From Methylobacterium crusticola (GTDB lineage: Bacteria; Pseudomonadota; Alphaproteobacteria; Rhizobiales; Beijerinckiaceae), in NCBI RefSeq assembly GCF_003574465.1, contig NZ_KZ984613.1:1-43743 (forward strand): DNA of 43,743 nt, read 5' to 3'. Under the pieces are notes generated by a model that was not told the origin of the DNA, did not search any database, and saw only the letters and a list, made by a program, of their open reading frames with translations. Each line of letters begins with the position of its first letter. Within the stretch, counting starts at the first letter, position 1. A program made the translations under genes and the position numbers. Of this stretch, positions 7,729-15,704 are shown piece after piece.

Positions 7729-8049
7729 ATGACGATCGTCGACTTGGATCGGGATGCGGTGAAGCGCGGTCTGGCGGACGGCTCCGTCCTGCTGGTGGAC
7801 GTGCGCGAGCCGCACGAGTTCGCGCAGGGCCACATCCCGGGCTCGGTCTCGCACCCGCTCTCGACCTTCGACCTCGACGCCCTCCGGGCGCTGATCGCCG
7901 CGGACGGCCGCCGCCCGGTCCTGTCCTGCGCGGCGGGGGTGCGCTCGGCCCGGGCCCTGCACTACGCCCAGAGCCAGGGGGTTCCCCTGACCGAACACTA
8001 CGCCGGCGGCTTCAAGGACTGGATCACCGCGGGCGAGGCGACGGAATGA
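7729..8049 (+). CDS. single-domain rhodanese (sulfurtransferase)
   Basis: This 106-residue protein is one complete rhodanese domain. It has the LLVDVREPHEFAQGHIPGS signature (about residues 21-39) and the active-site loop CAAGVRS with the persulfide-forming Cys at residue 67. It probably moves sulfane sulfur from a donor such as thiosulfate or a persulfide to a thiol acceptor. The GGF-x-W ending (GGFKDWITAGE) is typical of small GlpE-like rhodaneses. No signal peptide is seen, so it should be cytoplasmic. ATG 7729 is preceded by AGGTGAGAGAG; a GTG at 7720 would add three residues. It is transcribed away from the glycosyltransferase, from the promoter at 7620-7649, and is followed by an efflux operon about 165 bases on. 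Confidence 0.9.
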   Translation: MTIVDLDRDAVKRGLADGSVLLVDVREPHEFAQGHIPGSVSHPLSTFDLDALRALIAADGRRPVLSCAAGVRSARALHYAQSQGVPLTEHYAGGFKDWITAGEATE

Positions 8050-8146
8050 GATAAGGGACGGCCCGCCCGAGGCAGCCGTCCTCCTGGCCCCGGGAGGGCC
8101 GCGCCGCCCGGCGGCGCGGTTCCCGATGCGGCCGCCCCTCGACGCG

Positions 8147-8164
8147 GATGTGCCGACGCACATC
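8147..8164 (+). promoter_or_regulatory. inverted repeat in the leader of the RND efflux genes
   Basis: GATGTGC (8147-8153) and GCACATC (8158-8164) form a perfect seven-base inverted repeat around CGAC, some 50 bases before the efflux start codon. This is the position and size of a typical repressor operator for efflux pumps, or a small RNA hairpin. No regulator gene is adjacent, so the binding protein is unknown. Confidence 0.35.
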
Positions 8165-8214
8165 TCTCCAGGCGTCCGAGGCCCGCACCCCACGAGATGG
8201 ACGGGAGAGTGAGT

Positions 8215-9345
8215 ATGCGCAGGCTATGGCTGGCGGCGGTGATCCCGGCGCTCCTGGCGATGGCCGGATCACCGCGGGCCCAGGCCCCCGGCGGGCCGCC
8301 ACCGACGGTCACGGTCGCCAAGCCCGTGGTCAAGCAGGTCGTGGAGCACGACGACTACACCGGCCGCTTCAACGCGATCGAGTACGTCGAGGTGCGGGCC
8401 CGCGTCACGGGCTACCTGGAGAAGATCCACTTCCAGGACGGCGCCGTGGTGAAGAAGGGCGACCTCCTCTTCACCATCGACCGGCGGCCCTACAAGGCGG
8501 CCCTGGACCAGTCGCAGGCGGCCCTGGCCTCGGCCCAGGCGCGGCTGAACTTCAGCCAGACCGACCTCGAGCGCGCCCAGACGCTGAGCCGCTCGGGCAA
8601 CATCTCCGAGCAGGTCACGGACCAGCGGCGCCAGGCCTCCCTGACCGCCCAGGCCGACGTGGACAGCGCCACCGCGGCCCTGCGGCAGGCCCAGCTCAAC
8701 TACGGCTTCACCGAGGTGCGCTCGCCCATCGACGGCCGCATCTCGCAGCGCAACGTCACCGAGGGCAACATCGTCATCACCGACCAGACGCTCCTGACCA
8801 CCATCGTCTCCCTCGACCCGATCTACTTCTCCTTCACGGTCGACGAGCGCTCGTTCCTGTCCTACCAGGGCACGCTCAACATCGGCATGGGCGCGACGCA
8901 GAACGAGCACACGGTGCCGATCCTGGTGGCGCTCACCGGCGAGCCGAAGCCGACCCGCAAGGGGGTGCTCAACTTCGTCGACAACCGGGTGGACGACGCC
9001 ACCGGCACCGTGCTCCTGCGCGCCACCGTCGAGAACCCGGACCGCTTCATCAAGCCGGGCCTGTTCGGCATCGTCAGCATGCCGGCCTCGCTGCCCTACC
9101 GGGGCGTGCTGATCCCGGACGACGCCGTGGGCGCCAACCAGGACAAGCGCATCGTCTACGTCCTCGGCGCCGACGACACCGTGACCACCCGCAACGTCCG
9201 CCTGGGGCCGAAGATCGACGGCTACCGGGTGATCCGCGACGGGCTGAAGGGCGACGAGACCATCGTGGTCACGGGCCTGACCCGGGTCCGGCCCGGCGCC
9301 AAGGTCACGCCGGAGCGCAAGGACCTGCCGCCCGTCCGCGACTGA
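8215..9345 (+). CDS. RND efflux periplasmic adaptor (membrane fusion protein, AcrA-like)
   Basis: The 376-residue protein begins with a signal peptide (MRRLWLAAVIPALLAMAGSPRAQA) and shows the membrane-fusion-protein order: a barrel-sandwich half (VEVRARVTGYLEKIHFQDGAVVKKGDLLFTID), a long alpha-helical hairpin rich in Gln and Ala (about residues 90-160), the second lipoyl half (TEVRSPIDGRISQRNVTEGNIV), and beta-barrel and membrane-proximal domains. It would link the inner-membrane pump encoded next to an outer-membrane channel and help open it. The start at 8215 is preceded by GGGAGAG; an ATG at 8197 would add six residues before the signal peptide. There is no N-terminal lipobox Cys. It lies 184 bases upstream of the pump gene and is almost certainly co-transcribed with it. 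Confidence 0.93.
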   Translation: MRRLWLAAVIPALLAMAGSPRAQAPGGPPPTVTVAKPVVKQVVEHDDYTGRFNAIEYVEVRARVTGYLEKIHFQDGAVVKKGDLLFTIDRRPYKAALDQSQAALASAQARLNFSQTDLERAQTLSRSGNISEQVTDQRRQASLTAQADVDSATAALRQAQLNYGFTEVRSPIDGRISQRNVTEGNIVITDQTLLTTIVSLDPIYFSFTVDERSFLSYQGTLNIGMGATQNEHTVPILVALTGEPKPTRKGVLNFVDNRVDDATGTVLLRATVENPDRFIKPGLFGIVSMPASLPYRGVLIPDDAVGANQDKRIVYVLGADDTVTTRNVRLGPKIDGYRVIRDGLKGDETIVVTGLTRVRPGAKVTPERKDLPPVRD

Positions 9346-9529
9346 GCCTCGATCCCGCGGCGCCGGCCCGGCCCGCGGGGCCGGCCGCGACGCCAGAGGT
9401 CCCGGGCGGGGCCGCGTGGGGCTGCCCCACCGGACCCGCCCGGCGCCGACCGACTGCCCCGCCGTCCCCGCCCGGGACGGCTTCGTGACGGACGCCACGC
9501 CCGACCCCGCGGGCGCCAGAGGCCCACCG

Positions 9530-12500
9530 ATGCGTTTTGCCCACTTCTTCGTCGACCGGCCGATCTTCGCCACGGTGACCTCGATCGTCATCCTGATCAT
9601 CGGCTACGTCTCGTACATCTCCCTGCCGGTGGCCCAGTACCCGGAGATCGTGCCGCCGACCGTGGTGGTGCGCGCCTCGTACCCGGGCGCCAACGCCGAG
9701 ACCGTGGCGGCCACCATCGCGACGCCGATCGAGCAGGAGATCAACGGCGTCGACAACATGCTCTACATGTCGTCGCTGTCGACCAACGACGGCAACATGC
9801 AGCTGACCGTCACCTTCTCGCTCGGCACCAACCTCGACATCGCCAACGTGCTGGTCCAGAACCGGCTCTCGGTCGCCCAGCCGCGCCTGCCGCCCGACGT
9901 GCGCAACCTCGGCGTCACGGTCCGCAAGTCCTCGCCCGACCTGATGATGGTCGTGCACGTGCTGTCGCCGGACAAGACCTACGACCAGAACTACCTCGCG
10001 AACTACATCTACCTGCGCCTGCGCGACCCGCTGCTGCGCCTCAACGGCGTCGGCGACATCACGGTGTTCGGCGGCAGCGAGTACGCGCTGCGGCTCTGGC
10101 TCGACCCGAACAAGCTCGCCTCCTACCAGCTCTCGACCACGGACGTGATCGCGGCGCTCCAGGAGCAGAACGTGCAGGTCGCCTCCGGCGCCCTCGGCGC
10201 GCCGCCGGCCCCCTCGAGCCAGGCCTTCCAGCTCGTGGTGCAGACGCAAGGGCGCTTCCAGGACCCGAGCGAGTTCCGCCGGGTGATCGTCAAGGCGTCG
10301 GACGGGCGCCTCGTGCGCATCTCCGACATCGCCCGCGTCGAGCTCGGCCAGAAGGACTACACCACCCAGTCGTTCCTCAACGGCCAGCCCGCCATCGGCA
10401 TCGGCGTGTTCCAGCGCCCCGGCACCAACGCCCTCGAGGCGGCGGAGGCGGTGCAGGCCCTGATGCGGACGCTCTCGAAGGACTTCCCGCCCGGGCTCGA
10501 GTACAAGATCGCCTACAACCCGACCGAGTTCATCGCCGAGTCGGTGCACGAGGTCTACAAGACCCTCGGCGAGGCGATCGTGCTCGTCGTCGTGGTGATC
10601 CTGGTCTTCCTCCAGAGCTGGCGCACGGCGCTCATCCCGATCGTCGCGATCCCGGTCTCGCTCGTCGGCACCTTCGCGGCGATGGCGGCGCTCGGCTTCT
10701 CGCTCAACAACCTGACGCTGTTCGGGCTCGTGCTCGCCATCGGCATCGTGGTCGACGACGCCATCGTGGTGGTGGAGAACGTCGAGCGGAACATGTCGGA
10801 GGGGCTCTCGCCCGGCGAGGCCGCCCACAAGACCATGGACGAGGTCGGCGGCGCCGTGCTCGCCATCGCGCTGGTGCTCTCGGCGGTGTTCATCCCGACC
10901 GCCTTCATCCCGGGCATCTCGGGCCAGTTCTACCGGCAGTTCGCCCTGACCATCGCGGCCTCGACCCTGATCTCGATGTTCAACTCGCTGACGCTGTCGC
11001 CGGCGCTCTGCAAGCTGCTGCTCAAGCCCCATTCCGAGCACCACCAGCCCCGCTTCTTCCTGGCGCGCTTCGGGGCCTTCGCGGCCAACACCTTCAACCG
11101 CGCCTTCGACGCCACGGCGAACGCCTACGCGGCCACGGTCCGGTTCCTGACCGGGAGCCTGGTGCCGCTCCTCGTCATGCTGGTGCTCTACGGCGGCGTC
11201 ATCTACGGCACGCTGTTCCTGGTGCGCACGACGCCCACGGGCTTCATCCCGCTCCAGGACCAGGGCTACCTCCTGGTCGTGGTGCAGCTGCCGCCGGGCT
11301 CGGCCCTCGAGCGCACCACCGCGGTGGTGCAGGAGGTCTCGAAGCGCTCCCTCGACATCGAGGGCGTCGGCTACACCGTGGTGATCTCCGGGTTCGACGG
11401 CGCGACCTTCACCAACACCACCAACGGCGCGGTGATGTTCCTGCCGCTCAAGCCCTTCGCCGAGCGCCTCGCCAAGGGCCGCACGGCGGCCGCGATCCTG
11501 CAGGACGTGCTCGCCAAGACCGCCCCGATCCAGGAGGCCCGGATCATCGCGATCCCGCCGCCGCCGGTGCGCGGCCTCGGCAACGCCGGCGGCTTCAAGA
11601 TGCAGGTCCAGAGCCGCGAGGGCTCCGACATCGCCCGCCTGCTCGCGGTCTCGGGCGACCTGATCGGGGCCGCCAACCGCGACCCGGCGCTCACCCGCGT
11701 CTTCACCACCTTCGGCAACGACACGCCCCAGCTCTACCTCGACATCGACCGCACGGTGGCGCGGATGCTGAACGTGCCCCTCGCCAACGTGTTCTCGACC
11801 CTCCAGGTCAACCTCGGCGGCGCCTACGTCAACGACTTCAACACCTTCGGGCGCATCTACCAGGTCCGGGCCCAGGCGGACGCCAAGTACCGCATGGAGC
11901 CGCAGGACATCGAGCGGCTCAAGGTGCGCTCCTCCACGGGCGCCCTCGTGCCGATGGGGACCCTCGCGGGCATCCGGGAGATCGCCGGGCCGCAGATCGT
12001 GCAGCGCTACAACCTCTACTACTCGATCCCGGTGCAGGGCGATTCGCGCCCCGGCATCTCGTCGGGCCAGTCCCTCAACGCCATGGACGCCCTGGCGCGC
12101 AAGATCCTGCCCGACGGCATGAGCTTCGAGTGGACCGAGATCGCGTTCCAGGAGAAGGCGACCGGCAACACGGCGATCTACGTCTTCGCCCTCGGGGTGC
12201 TGCTGGTCTTCCTGGTGCTCGCCGCGCAGTACGAGTCCTGGGCGCTGCCCCTGGCGATCCTGCTCGTGGTGCCGACGGGCGTGCTCGCGGCCCTGGCGGG
12301 CGTCCAGGCGCGGGCGCAGGACAACAACATCCTGACCCAGATCGGGCTGATCGTGCTCATCGGCCTCGCGGCCAAGAACGCGATCCTGATCGTGGAGTTC
12401 GCCAACCAGATCGAGGAGAGCGAGCGGCGCGGGCCGGTCGCCGCCGCGGTCGAGGCCTGCCGCCTGCGCCTGCGTCCGATCCTGATGACCGCCTTCGCGT

Positions 12501-12718
12501 TCATCCTCGGCGTGGTGCCGCTCGCCTTCGCGAGCGGTCCCGGCGCCGAGATGCGCCAGGCGCTCGGCACGGCGGTGCTCTTCGGCATGCTCGGCGCCAC
12601 GGTGTTCGGCCTCTTCCTGACCCCGGTCTTCTACGTGGTGATCCGCAGCATGCTCATCCGCCTCAACCGCTGGCGCGGCGTCGACGACCACCACGGGAGG
12701 CCCGAGGCGGCACAGTAA
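9530..12718 (+). CDS. RND multidrug efflux transporter, HAE-1 family (AcrB-like)
   Basis: The 1062-residue inner-membrane pump has the usual length for HAE-1 transporters. It starts MRFAHFFVDRPIFATVTSIVILIIGYVSYISLP, the conserved cytoplasmic start and first membrane helix. Proton-relay residues are present: the Asp pair D409-D410 (IGIVVDDAIVVVENVER) in TM4 and K949 (GLAAKNAILIVEFANQ) in TM10. Two large periplasmic loops with YPGANAETV and PPGSALERT-type strings would form the porter and funnel domains. It would use the proton gradient to expel hydrophobic or amphiphilic compounds. The frame is open upstream to 9416, but ATG 9530 matches the family's start exactly. No OprM/TolC-type outer-membrane gene follows, so the channel must be encoded elsewhere. 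Confidence 0.95.
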   Translation: MRFAHFFVDRPIFATVTSIVILIIGYVSYISLPVAQYPEIVPPTVVVRASYPGANAETVAATIATPIEQEINGVDNMLYMSSLSTNDGNMQLTVTFSLGTNLDIANVLVQNRLSVAQPRLPPDVRNLGVTVRKSSPDLMMVVHVLSPDKTYDQNYLANYIYLRLRDPLLRLNGVGDITVFGGSEYALRLWLDPNKLASYQLSTTDVIAALQEQNVQVASGALGAPPAPSSQAFQLVVQTQGRFQDPSEFRRVIVKASDGRLVRISDIARVELGQKDYTTQSFLNGQPAIGIGVFQRPGTNALEAAEAVQALMRTLSKDFPPGLEYKIAYNPTEFIAESVHEVYKTLGEAIVLVVVVILVFLQSWRTALIPIVAIPVSLVGTFAAMAALGFSLNNLTLFGLVLAIGIVVDDAIVVVENVERNMSEGLSPGEAAHKTMDEVGGAVLAIALVLSAVFIPTAFIPGISGQFYRQFALTIAASTLISMFNSLTLSPALCKLLLKPHSEHHQPRFFLARFGAFAANTFNRAFDATANAYAATVRFLTGSLVPLLVMLVLYGGVIYGTLFLVRTTPTGFIPLQDQGYLLVVVQLPPGSALERTTAVVQEVSKRSLDIEGVGYTVVISGFDGATFTNTTNGAVMFLPLKPFAERLAKGRTAAAILQDVLAKTAPIQEARIIAIPPPPVRGLGNAGGFKMQVQSREGSDIARLLAVSGDLIGAANRDPALTRVFTTFGNDTPQLYLDIDRTVARMLNVPLANVFSTLQVNLGGAYVNDFNTFGRIYQVRAQADAKYRMEPQDIERLKVRSSTGALVPMGTLAGIREIAGPQIVQRYNLYYSIPVQGDSRPGISSGQSLNAMDALARKILPDGMSFEWTEIAFQEKATGNTAIYVFALGVLLVFLVLAAQYESWALPLAILLVVPTGVLAALAGVQARAQDNNILTQIGLIVLIGLAAKNAILIVEFANQIEESERRGPVAAAVEACRLRLRPILMTAFAFILGVVPLAFASGPGAEMRQALGTAVLFGMLGATVFGLFLTPVFYVVIRSMLIRLNRWRGVDDHHGRPEAAQ

Positions 12719-12827
12719 AGGAGGGCGGCCTTCCCGACGGCGGACGGTTGCGGGGTTGGGCGGTCCTCGCGCCCCGCCCTACATGGCGGGCCGGCGCCCG
12801 CCGCGCCCCTGCCTCGAGAGGTCCCCC

Positions 12828-13697
12828 GTGCCCGGTTACCTGCCCTTCGCGGGCGCCCTCGCTCTGCCGGCCTTCGTGTGCGACAATTGCGGGTTCTGGC
12901 AGCGCCACTTCGCGGCCCCGCCGAGCTGCCCGATGTGCCTCGACGCGCGCCACGTCGTGCCCCAGGACGGCTGGCGCTTCCGCGGCGTCGGGGAGGCGCA
13001 GGCCGCCTTCCCGTGCCACTGGGCCGAGGTCGAGCCGGGCGTGTGGAAGTTCTGGAACGAGCCCGTCTCGGGCATCGGCCCGAGCGCCTACCTGATCGTC
13101 ACGCCGGCCGGCAACATGGGGTTCGAGGGCTGCCCGGTCTTCAGCGAGGCCGCCCTCGACCACATCGCGGCGCTCGGCGGCATGGCGGTGCTGTCGGCCT
13201 CCCACCCCCACAGCTACGGCGCCCTGGCGCAGCTCCAGGACCGTTTCGACCCCGAACTGTGCCTGCCCGCGGCGGACTTCGCCTGGAGCCCGGCGCTCCA
13301 GGTCTCGTGGCCCTACGACGACCACCTCGAGCCGCTCCCGGGCCTCGCGCTGCACCGCACCGCCGGCCATTTCGACGGCCACGCGGTGCTGCACCACCGC
13401 GAGAAGCGGATCCTGTTCTGCGGCGACGCCCTCAAGTTCGAGCTTGATCCGGCCGACCCGCGCCGCGCCCGGACCATCTCGGCCCACAAGGCCTTCGTGC
13501 GCGGCGTGCCGCTGACGCCCGCCGAGCTCGCCCGCTACCGCGCGGTGTTCGCCGCCCTGGACTTCCGGCAGACCTGGACGCCGTTCGAGCAGGCGGCGAA
13601 TGTCGGGCGCCGGGAGGTGCTGGCGCTCATCGACGCCATGCTGGCGACCCGGCCGCACGCCGCTCCGGTGGCGCTGGGCGAGCTCGGCGCCGCCTGA
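12828..13697 (+). CDS. zinc-ribbon plus metallo-beta-lactamase-like protein with altered metal site
   Basis: This 289-residue protein starts at GTG 12828, after GAGAGG. It opens with a rubredoxin-like zinc ribbon, C18-x2-C21-x12-C34-x2-C37, followed by a WNEPVSGIGPSAYLIVTPAGN strand and an MBL-like body. The usual HxHxDH motif reads H126-P-H128-S-Y-G, so the Asp and third His are missing. HRTAGHFDGHAV retains a later His and LFCGDALKF retains the bridging Asp. The C-terminal His of hydrolytic MBL enzymes is not obvious. Such proteins may bind one metal or act on different chemistry. The function is unknown; the N-terminal ribbon might pass electrons or bind a partner. It is 109 bases downstream of the efflux pump on the same strand and ends at a strong hairpin. 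Confidence 0.75.
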   Translation: MPGYLPFAGALALPAFVCDNCGFWQRHFAAPPSCPMCLDARHVVPQDGWRFRGVGEAQAAFPCHWAEVEPGVWKFWNEPVSGIGPSAYLIVTPAGNMGFEGCPVFSEAALDHIAALGGMAVLSASHPHSYGALAQLQDRFDPELCLPAADFAWSPALQVSWPYDDHLEPLPGLALHRTAGHFDGHAVLHHREKRILFCGDALKFELDPADPRRARTISAHKAFVRGVPLTPAELARYRAVFAALDFRQTWTPFEQAANVGRREVLALIDAMLATRPHAAPVALGELGAA

Positions 13698-13712
13698 GCG
13701 GCGCAGCCGCGG

Positions 13713-13732
13713 GGCCGCCGGTGCCGGCGGCC
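13713..13732. terminator. bidirectional hairpin between convergent genes
   Basis: GGCCGCCGG and CCGGCGGCC form a perfect nine-base stem with a two-base centre (TG), between the stop of the MBL-like gene (13697) and that of opgD (13744). There is no T run on either side, which is usual for this genome, so it may terminate through hairpin strength or only protect transcript ends. Confidence 0.5.
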
Positions 13733-13743
13733 GCGATCCGGCC

Positions 13744-15303
13744 TCAGGCCGGCGGGATGTACTGGTAGGTCCAGGTCTCGCTCAGGACCTCGTCGCCCCG
13801 GCGCAGGAACAGGCGCAGCTCCACGGGCTCGGGGCCGCTGACCGCGAGGTCGAACTCGGCCCGCCAGTGGCCCGGCACGTCGTCCGGCACCGGCTCGGCC
13901 CGGGCGAGCGGGAAGGTGCCGCGGGAGGCCGTGAGCACCGGCTCGGGCTTCACGCCCGAGGGCAGGCGGGCGAGGGGCTCGCCCAGGAACTCGACCACGA
14001 ACTTGCGCACGCCCCGCGGCCGGTCGGTGCCGGCCTGGCCGCCGTTGCCCTCGCGGGTCGCCACGCAGCGCGCGAAGGCGGACGGGTAGGGCTCGTCCGC
14101 GACCCAGTGCAGCCGGTAGGCGAGCGCGTGCGAGGTGCCGGCCCGGGCCGGCTCGGCCGGCACCCACATGGCCACGACGTTGTCGTGGATCTCGTCGTCG
14201 GTGGCGTTCTCGACGAGCTGCACGCTGCCGCGGCCCCAGTCGCCCAGGGGCTCGACCCACAGGGAGGGCCTGCGGTCGTAGTAGACGCCGTCCTGGTAGT
14301 GGTCGAACAGCCGGTCCCGCTGCATCAGCCCGAAGCCGCGGGGCCGCGCGTCGGAGAACGCCGACACCATGGTGCGGGGCGGGTTGCGCAGCGGGCGCCA
14401 GAGCCGCTCCCCGGTGCCGGTCCAGAGGGCGAGGCCGTCGGAATCGTGCACCTCCGGCCGCCAGTCCACGGCGGTCGGCTTGGCGGTCTCGGAGAACCAG
14501 TACATCGAGGTCAGGGGCGCGAGGCCGAAGCGCCCGACGTCGCGGCGCAGGTGGAGGTCCGCCTCGATCTCCATCACCACGGCCCGGGTGCGCCGCATCC
14601 GGAACCGGTAGGCGCCGGCCGCGGACGGGCCGTCGAGGAGCGCCATCACCGTCACGGTGTCGGCATCGGGCGCGGGCGCCTCGAACCAGACGTGGGTGAA
14701 GTCCGGGAACTCCTCCGGGCGGTCCGGCATCACCGTGTCGAGGGCGAGGCCCCGGGCCGAGAGGCCGTACTGGTAGAGCTCGCCGATCGCCCGGAAGTAG
14801 GAGGCGCCCAGGAACGCCACCCAGTCGTTGCGGCGCCAGTCGAGGGAGCCGCCGCGGGGCTCCTGGAAGCGGAAGCCCGCGAAGCCGGGGTTGGGCGGCA
14901 GGCGCCGGGCCGGCGAATCGGCCGGCATCTCGAAGGCGTCGGGGTCGTAGACGATCTCCCGGGCCTGCCCGCCCTCGACGACGTGCATCCGCACGGGCTT
15001 CTGGAAGTAGCGCCCGAGGTGGAAGAACGTCACCGGGAACGCCCCCGGGCCGTCGGCGAACAGGGCGTGGTCGGGCTTGTAGCGCAGCTTGCCGTGGGCG
15101 TCGTAGTCGATGGCCTGGAGCACGTCCCGGGCCGGGATCGCGGGCGCCGCGTAGGGCTGGCGGCTCAGCGCCAGGGCGCGCGCCTTCAGGCCCTCGAAGC
15201 CGAACGCCTCGGGCGGGCCGAGGGAGAGGGGAGCGGCGCCGGCCCGGGCGCCGGAGCCGAGGAGCAGGGCGGCGCCGGAGAGCAGCGTGCGGCGGTCGAT
15301 CAT
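13744..15303 (-). CDS. opgD: periplasmic glucan biosynthesis protein OpgD/MdoD family
   Basis: The 519-residue protein starts at ATG 15303 with MIDRRTLLSGAALLLGSGARAGA, a twin-arginine signal peptide, which favours OpgD (Tat-exported) over the Sec-exported OpgG. The body matches the MdoG/OpgG family: FGFEGLKARALALSRQPY, YDAHGKLRYKPDHALF, FFHLGRYFQKPVRMHVV, TSMYWFSETAKP, EVHDSDGLALWTGTGERLWRPL and YYDRRPSLWVEPLGDWG. These proteins work in the periplasm on osmoregulated periplasmic glucans, shaping the beta-glucan backbone and branching. The upstream frame is open to 15717 but covers the small membrane gene and is not coding. OpgH, the glucan synthase, is not in the window; OpgC, which decorates glucans with succinyl groups, is 25 kb away. 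Confidence 0.9.
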   Translation of the reverse strand: MIDRRTLLSGAALLLGSGARAGAAPLSLGPPEAFGFEGLKARALALSRQPYAAPAIPARDVLQAIDYDAHGKLRYKPDHALFADGPGAFPVTFFHLGRYFQKPVRMHVVEGGQAREIVYDPDAFEMPADSPARRLPPNPGFAGFRFQEPRGGSLDWRRNDWVAFLGASYFRAIGELYQYGLSARGLALDTVMPDRPEEFPDFTHVWFEAPAPDADTVTVMALLDGPSAAGAYRFRMRRTRAVVMEIEADLHLRRDVGRFGLAPLTSMYWFSETAKPTAVDWRPEVHDSDGLALWTGTGERLWRPLRNPPRTMVSAFSDARPRGFGLMQRDRLFDHYQDGVYYDRRPSLWVEPLGDWGRGSVQLVENATDDEIHDNVVAMWVPAEPARAGTSHALAYRLHWVADEPYPSAFARCVATREGNGGQAGTDRPRGVRKFVVEFLGEPLARLPSGVKPEPVLTASRGTFPLARAEPVPDDVPGHWRAEFDLAVSGPEPVELRLFLRRGDEVLSETWTYQYIPPA

Positions 15304-15341
15304 GCGGGGCCCCGATCCGCGAGCGTGTCCGTCGGCCCGCC

Positions 15342-15584
15342 TCAGCGCCGGCCGCGGATCGGCTCGATGCTGTTGGCGCGCTGCCAGAGCTGGACCATGA
15401 TGTAGAGCGCGAGCAGGCTGAACAGACCCATCAGGACGTGGCCGACGAGGTCGCCGAGCTCGAAGATGCCGGCCAGCGCCCAGCCCGCCGCGATCGCCAC
15501 CGCGAACACCTCGGTGCCGACCAGCACCATGATGCTGACGAGCGTCACGAGGTTGCGGCTGTTGAGGGAACCTGAAGCGGCCAC
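15342..15584 (-). CDS. small integral membrane protein, two predicted helices
   Basis: The 80-residue frame starts at a GTG (15584-15582) and contains two hydrophobic segments, about residues 13-40 (VTLVSIMVLVGTEVFAVAIA) and 45-67 (LVGHVLMGLFSLLALYIMVQ), followed by the basic tail RANSIEPIRGRR. Hydrophobicity and the positive C-terminal end suggest both ends lie in the cytoplasm. It ends 38 bases before opgD on the same strand, so the two may be co-transcribed and it may act in glucan export or sensing. I do not recognise the family by name. The strong hydrophobic pattern makes a chance frame unlikely. Confidence 0.65.
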   Translation of the reverse strand: MAASGSLNSRNLVTLVSIMVLVGTEVFAVAIAAGWALAGIFELGDLVGHVLMGLFSLLALYIMVQLWQRANSIEPIRGRR

Positions 15585-15680
15585 GGGACCCGTACCTTCC
15601 TGCTGCCGGGCGAGGGTGCGCGTCTATCGCTCCGCCCGCCCGCGGACTAGCCTGAAGCGGCCCGAGGGGCAACCTTCCGG
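15571..15680. repeat. imperfect direct repeat spanning the divergent promoter region of the small membrane gene and ggt
   Basis: The 12-base string CCTGAAGCGGCC occurs at 15571-15582 and again at 15651-15662. Both copies are followed within about 12-16 bases by CCTTCC after similar G/C-rich sequence. One copy includes the start codons of the small membrane gene; the other is in the leader of the downstream gamma-glutamyltransferase-like gene. It may be a duplicated regulatory element or a local duplication. Confidence 0.4.
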
Positions 15681-15704
15681 CCGCCCTGACGCGAACGAGA
15701 GCCG

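Noticed and set aside
9305..12694. Minus-strand open frame of about 1130 codons opposite the RND pump
   Set aside because: Asp/Glu/Arg/His-rich low-complexity translation exactly complementary to a well-identified transporter; a shadow.
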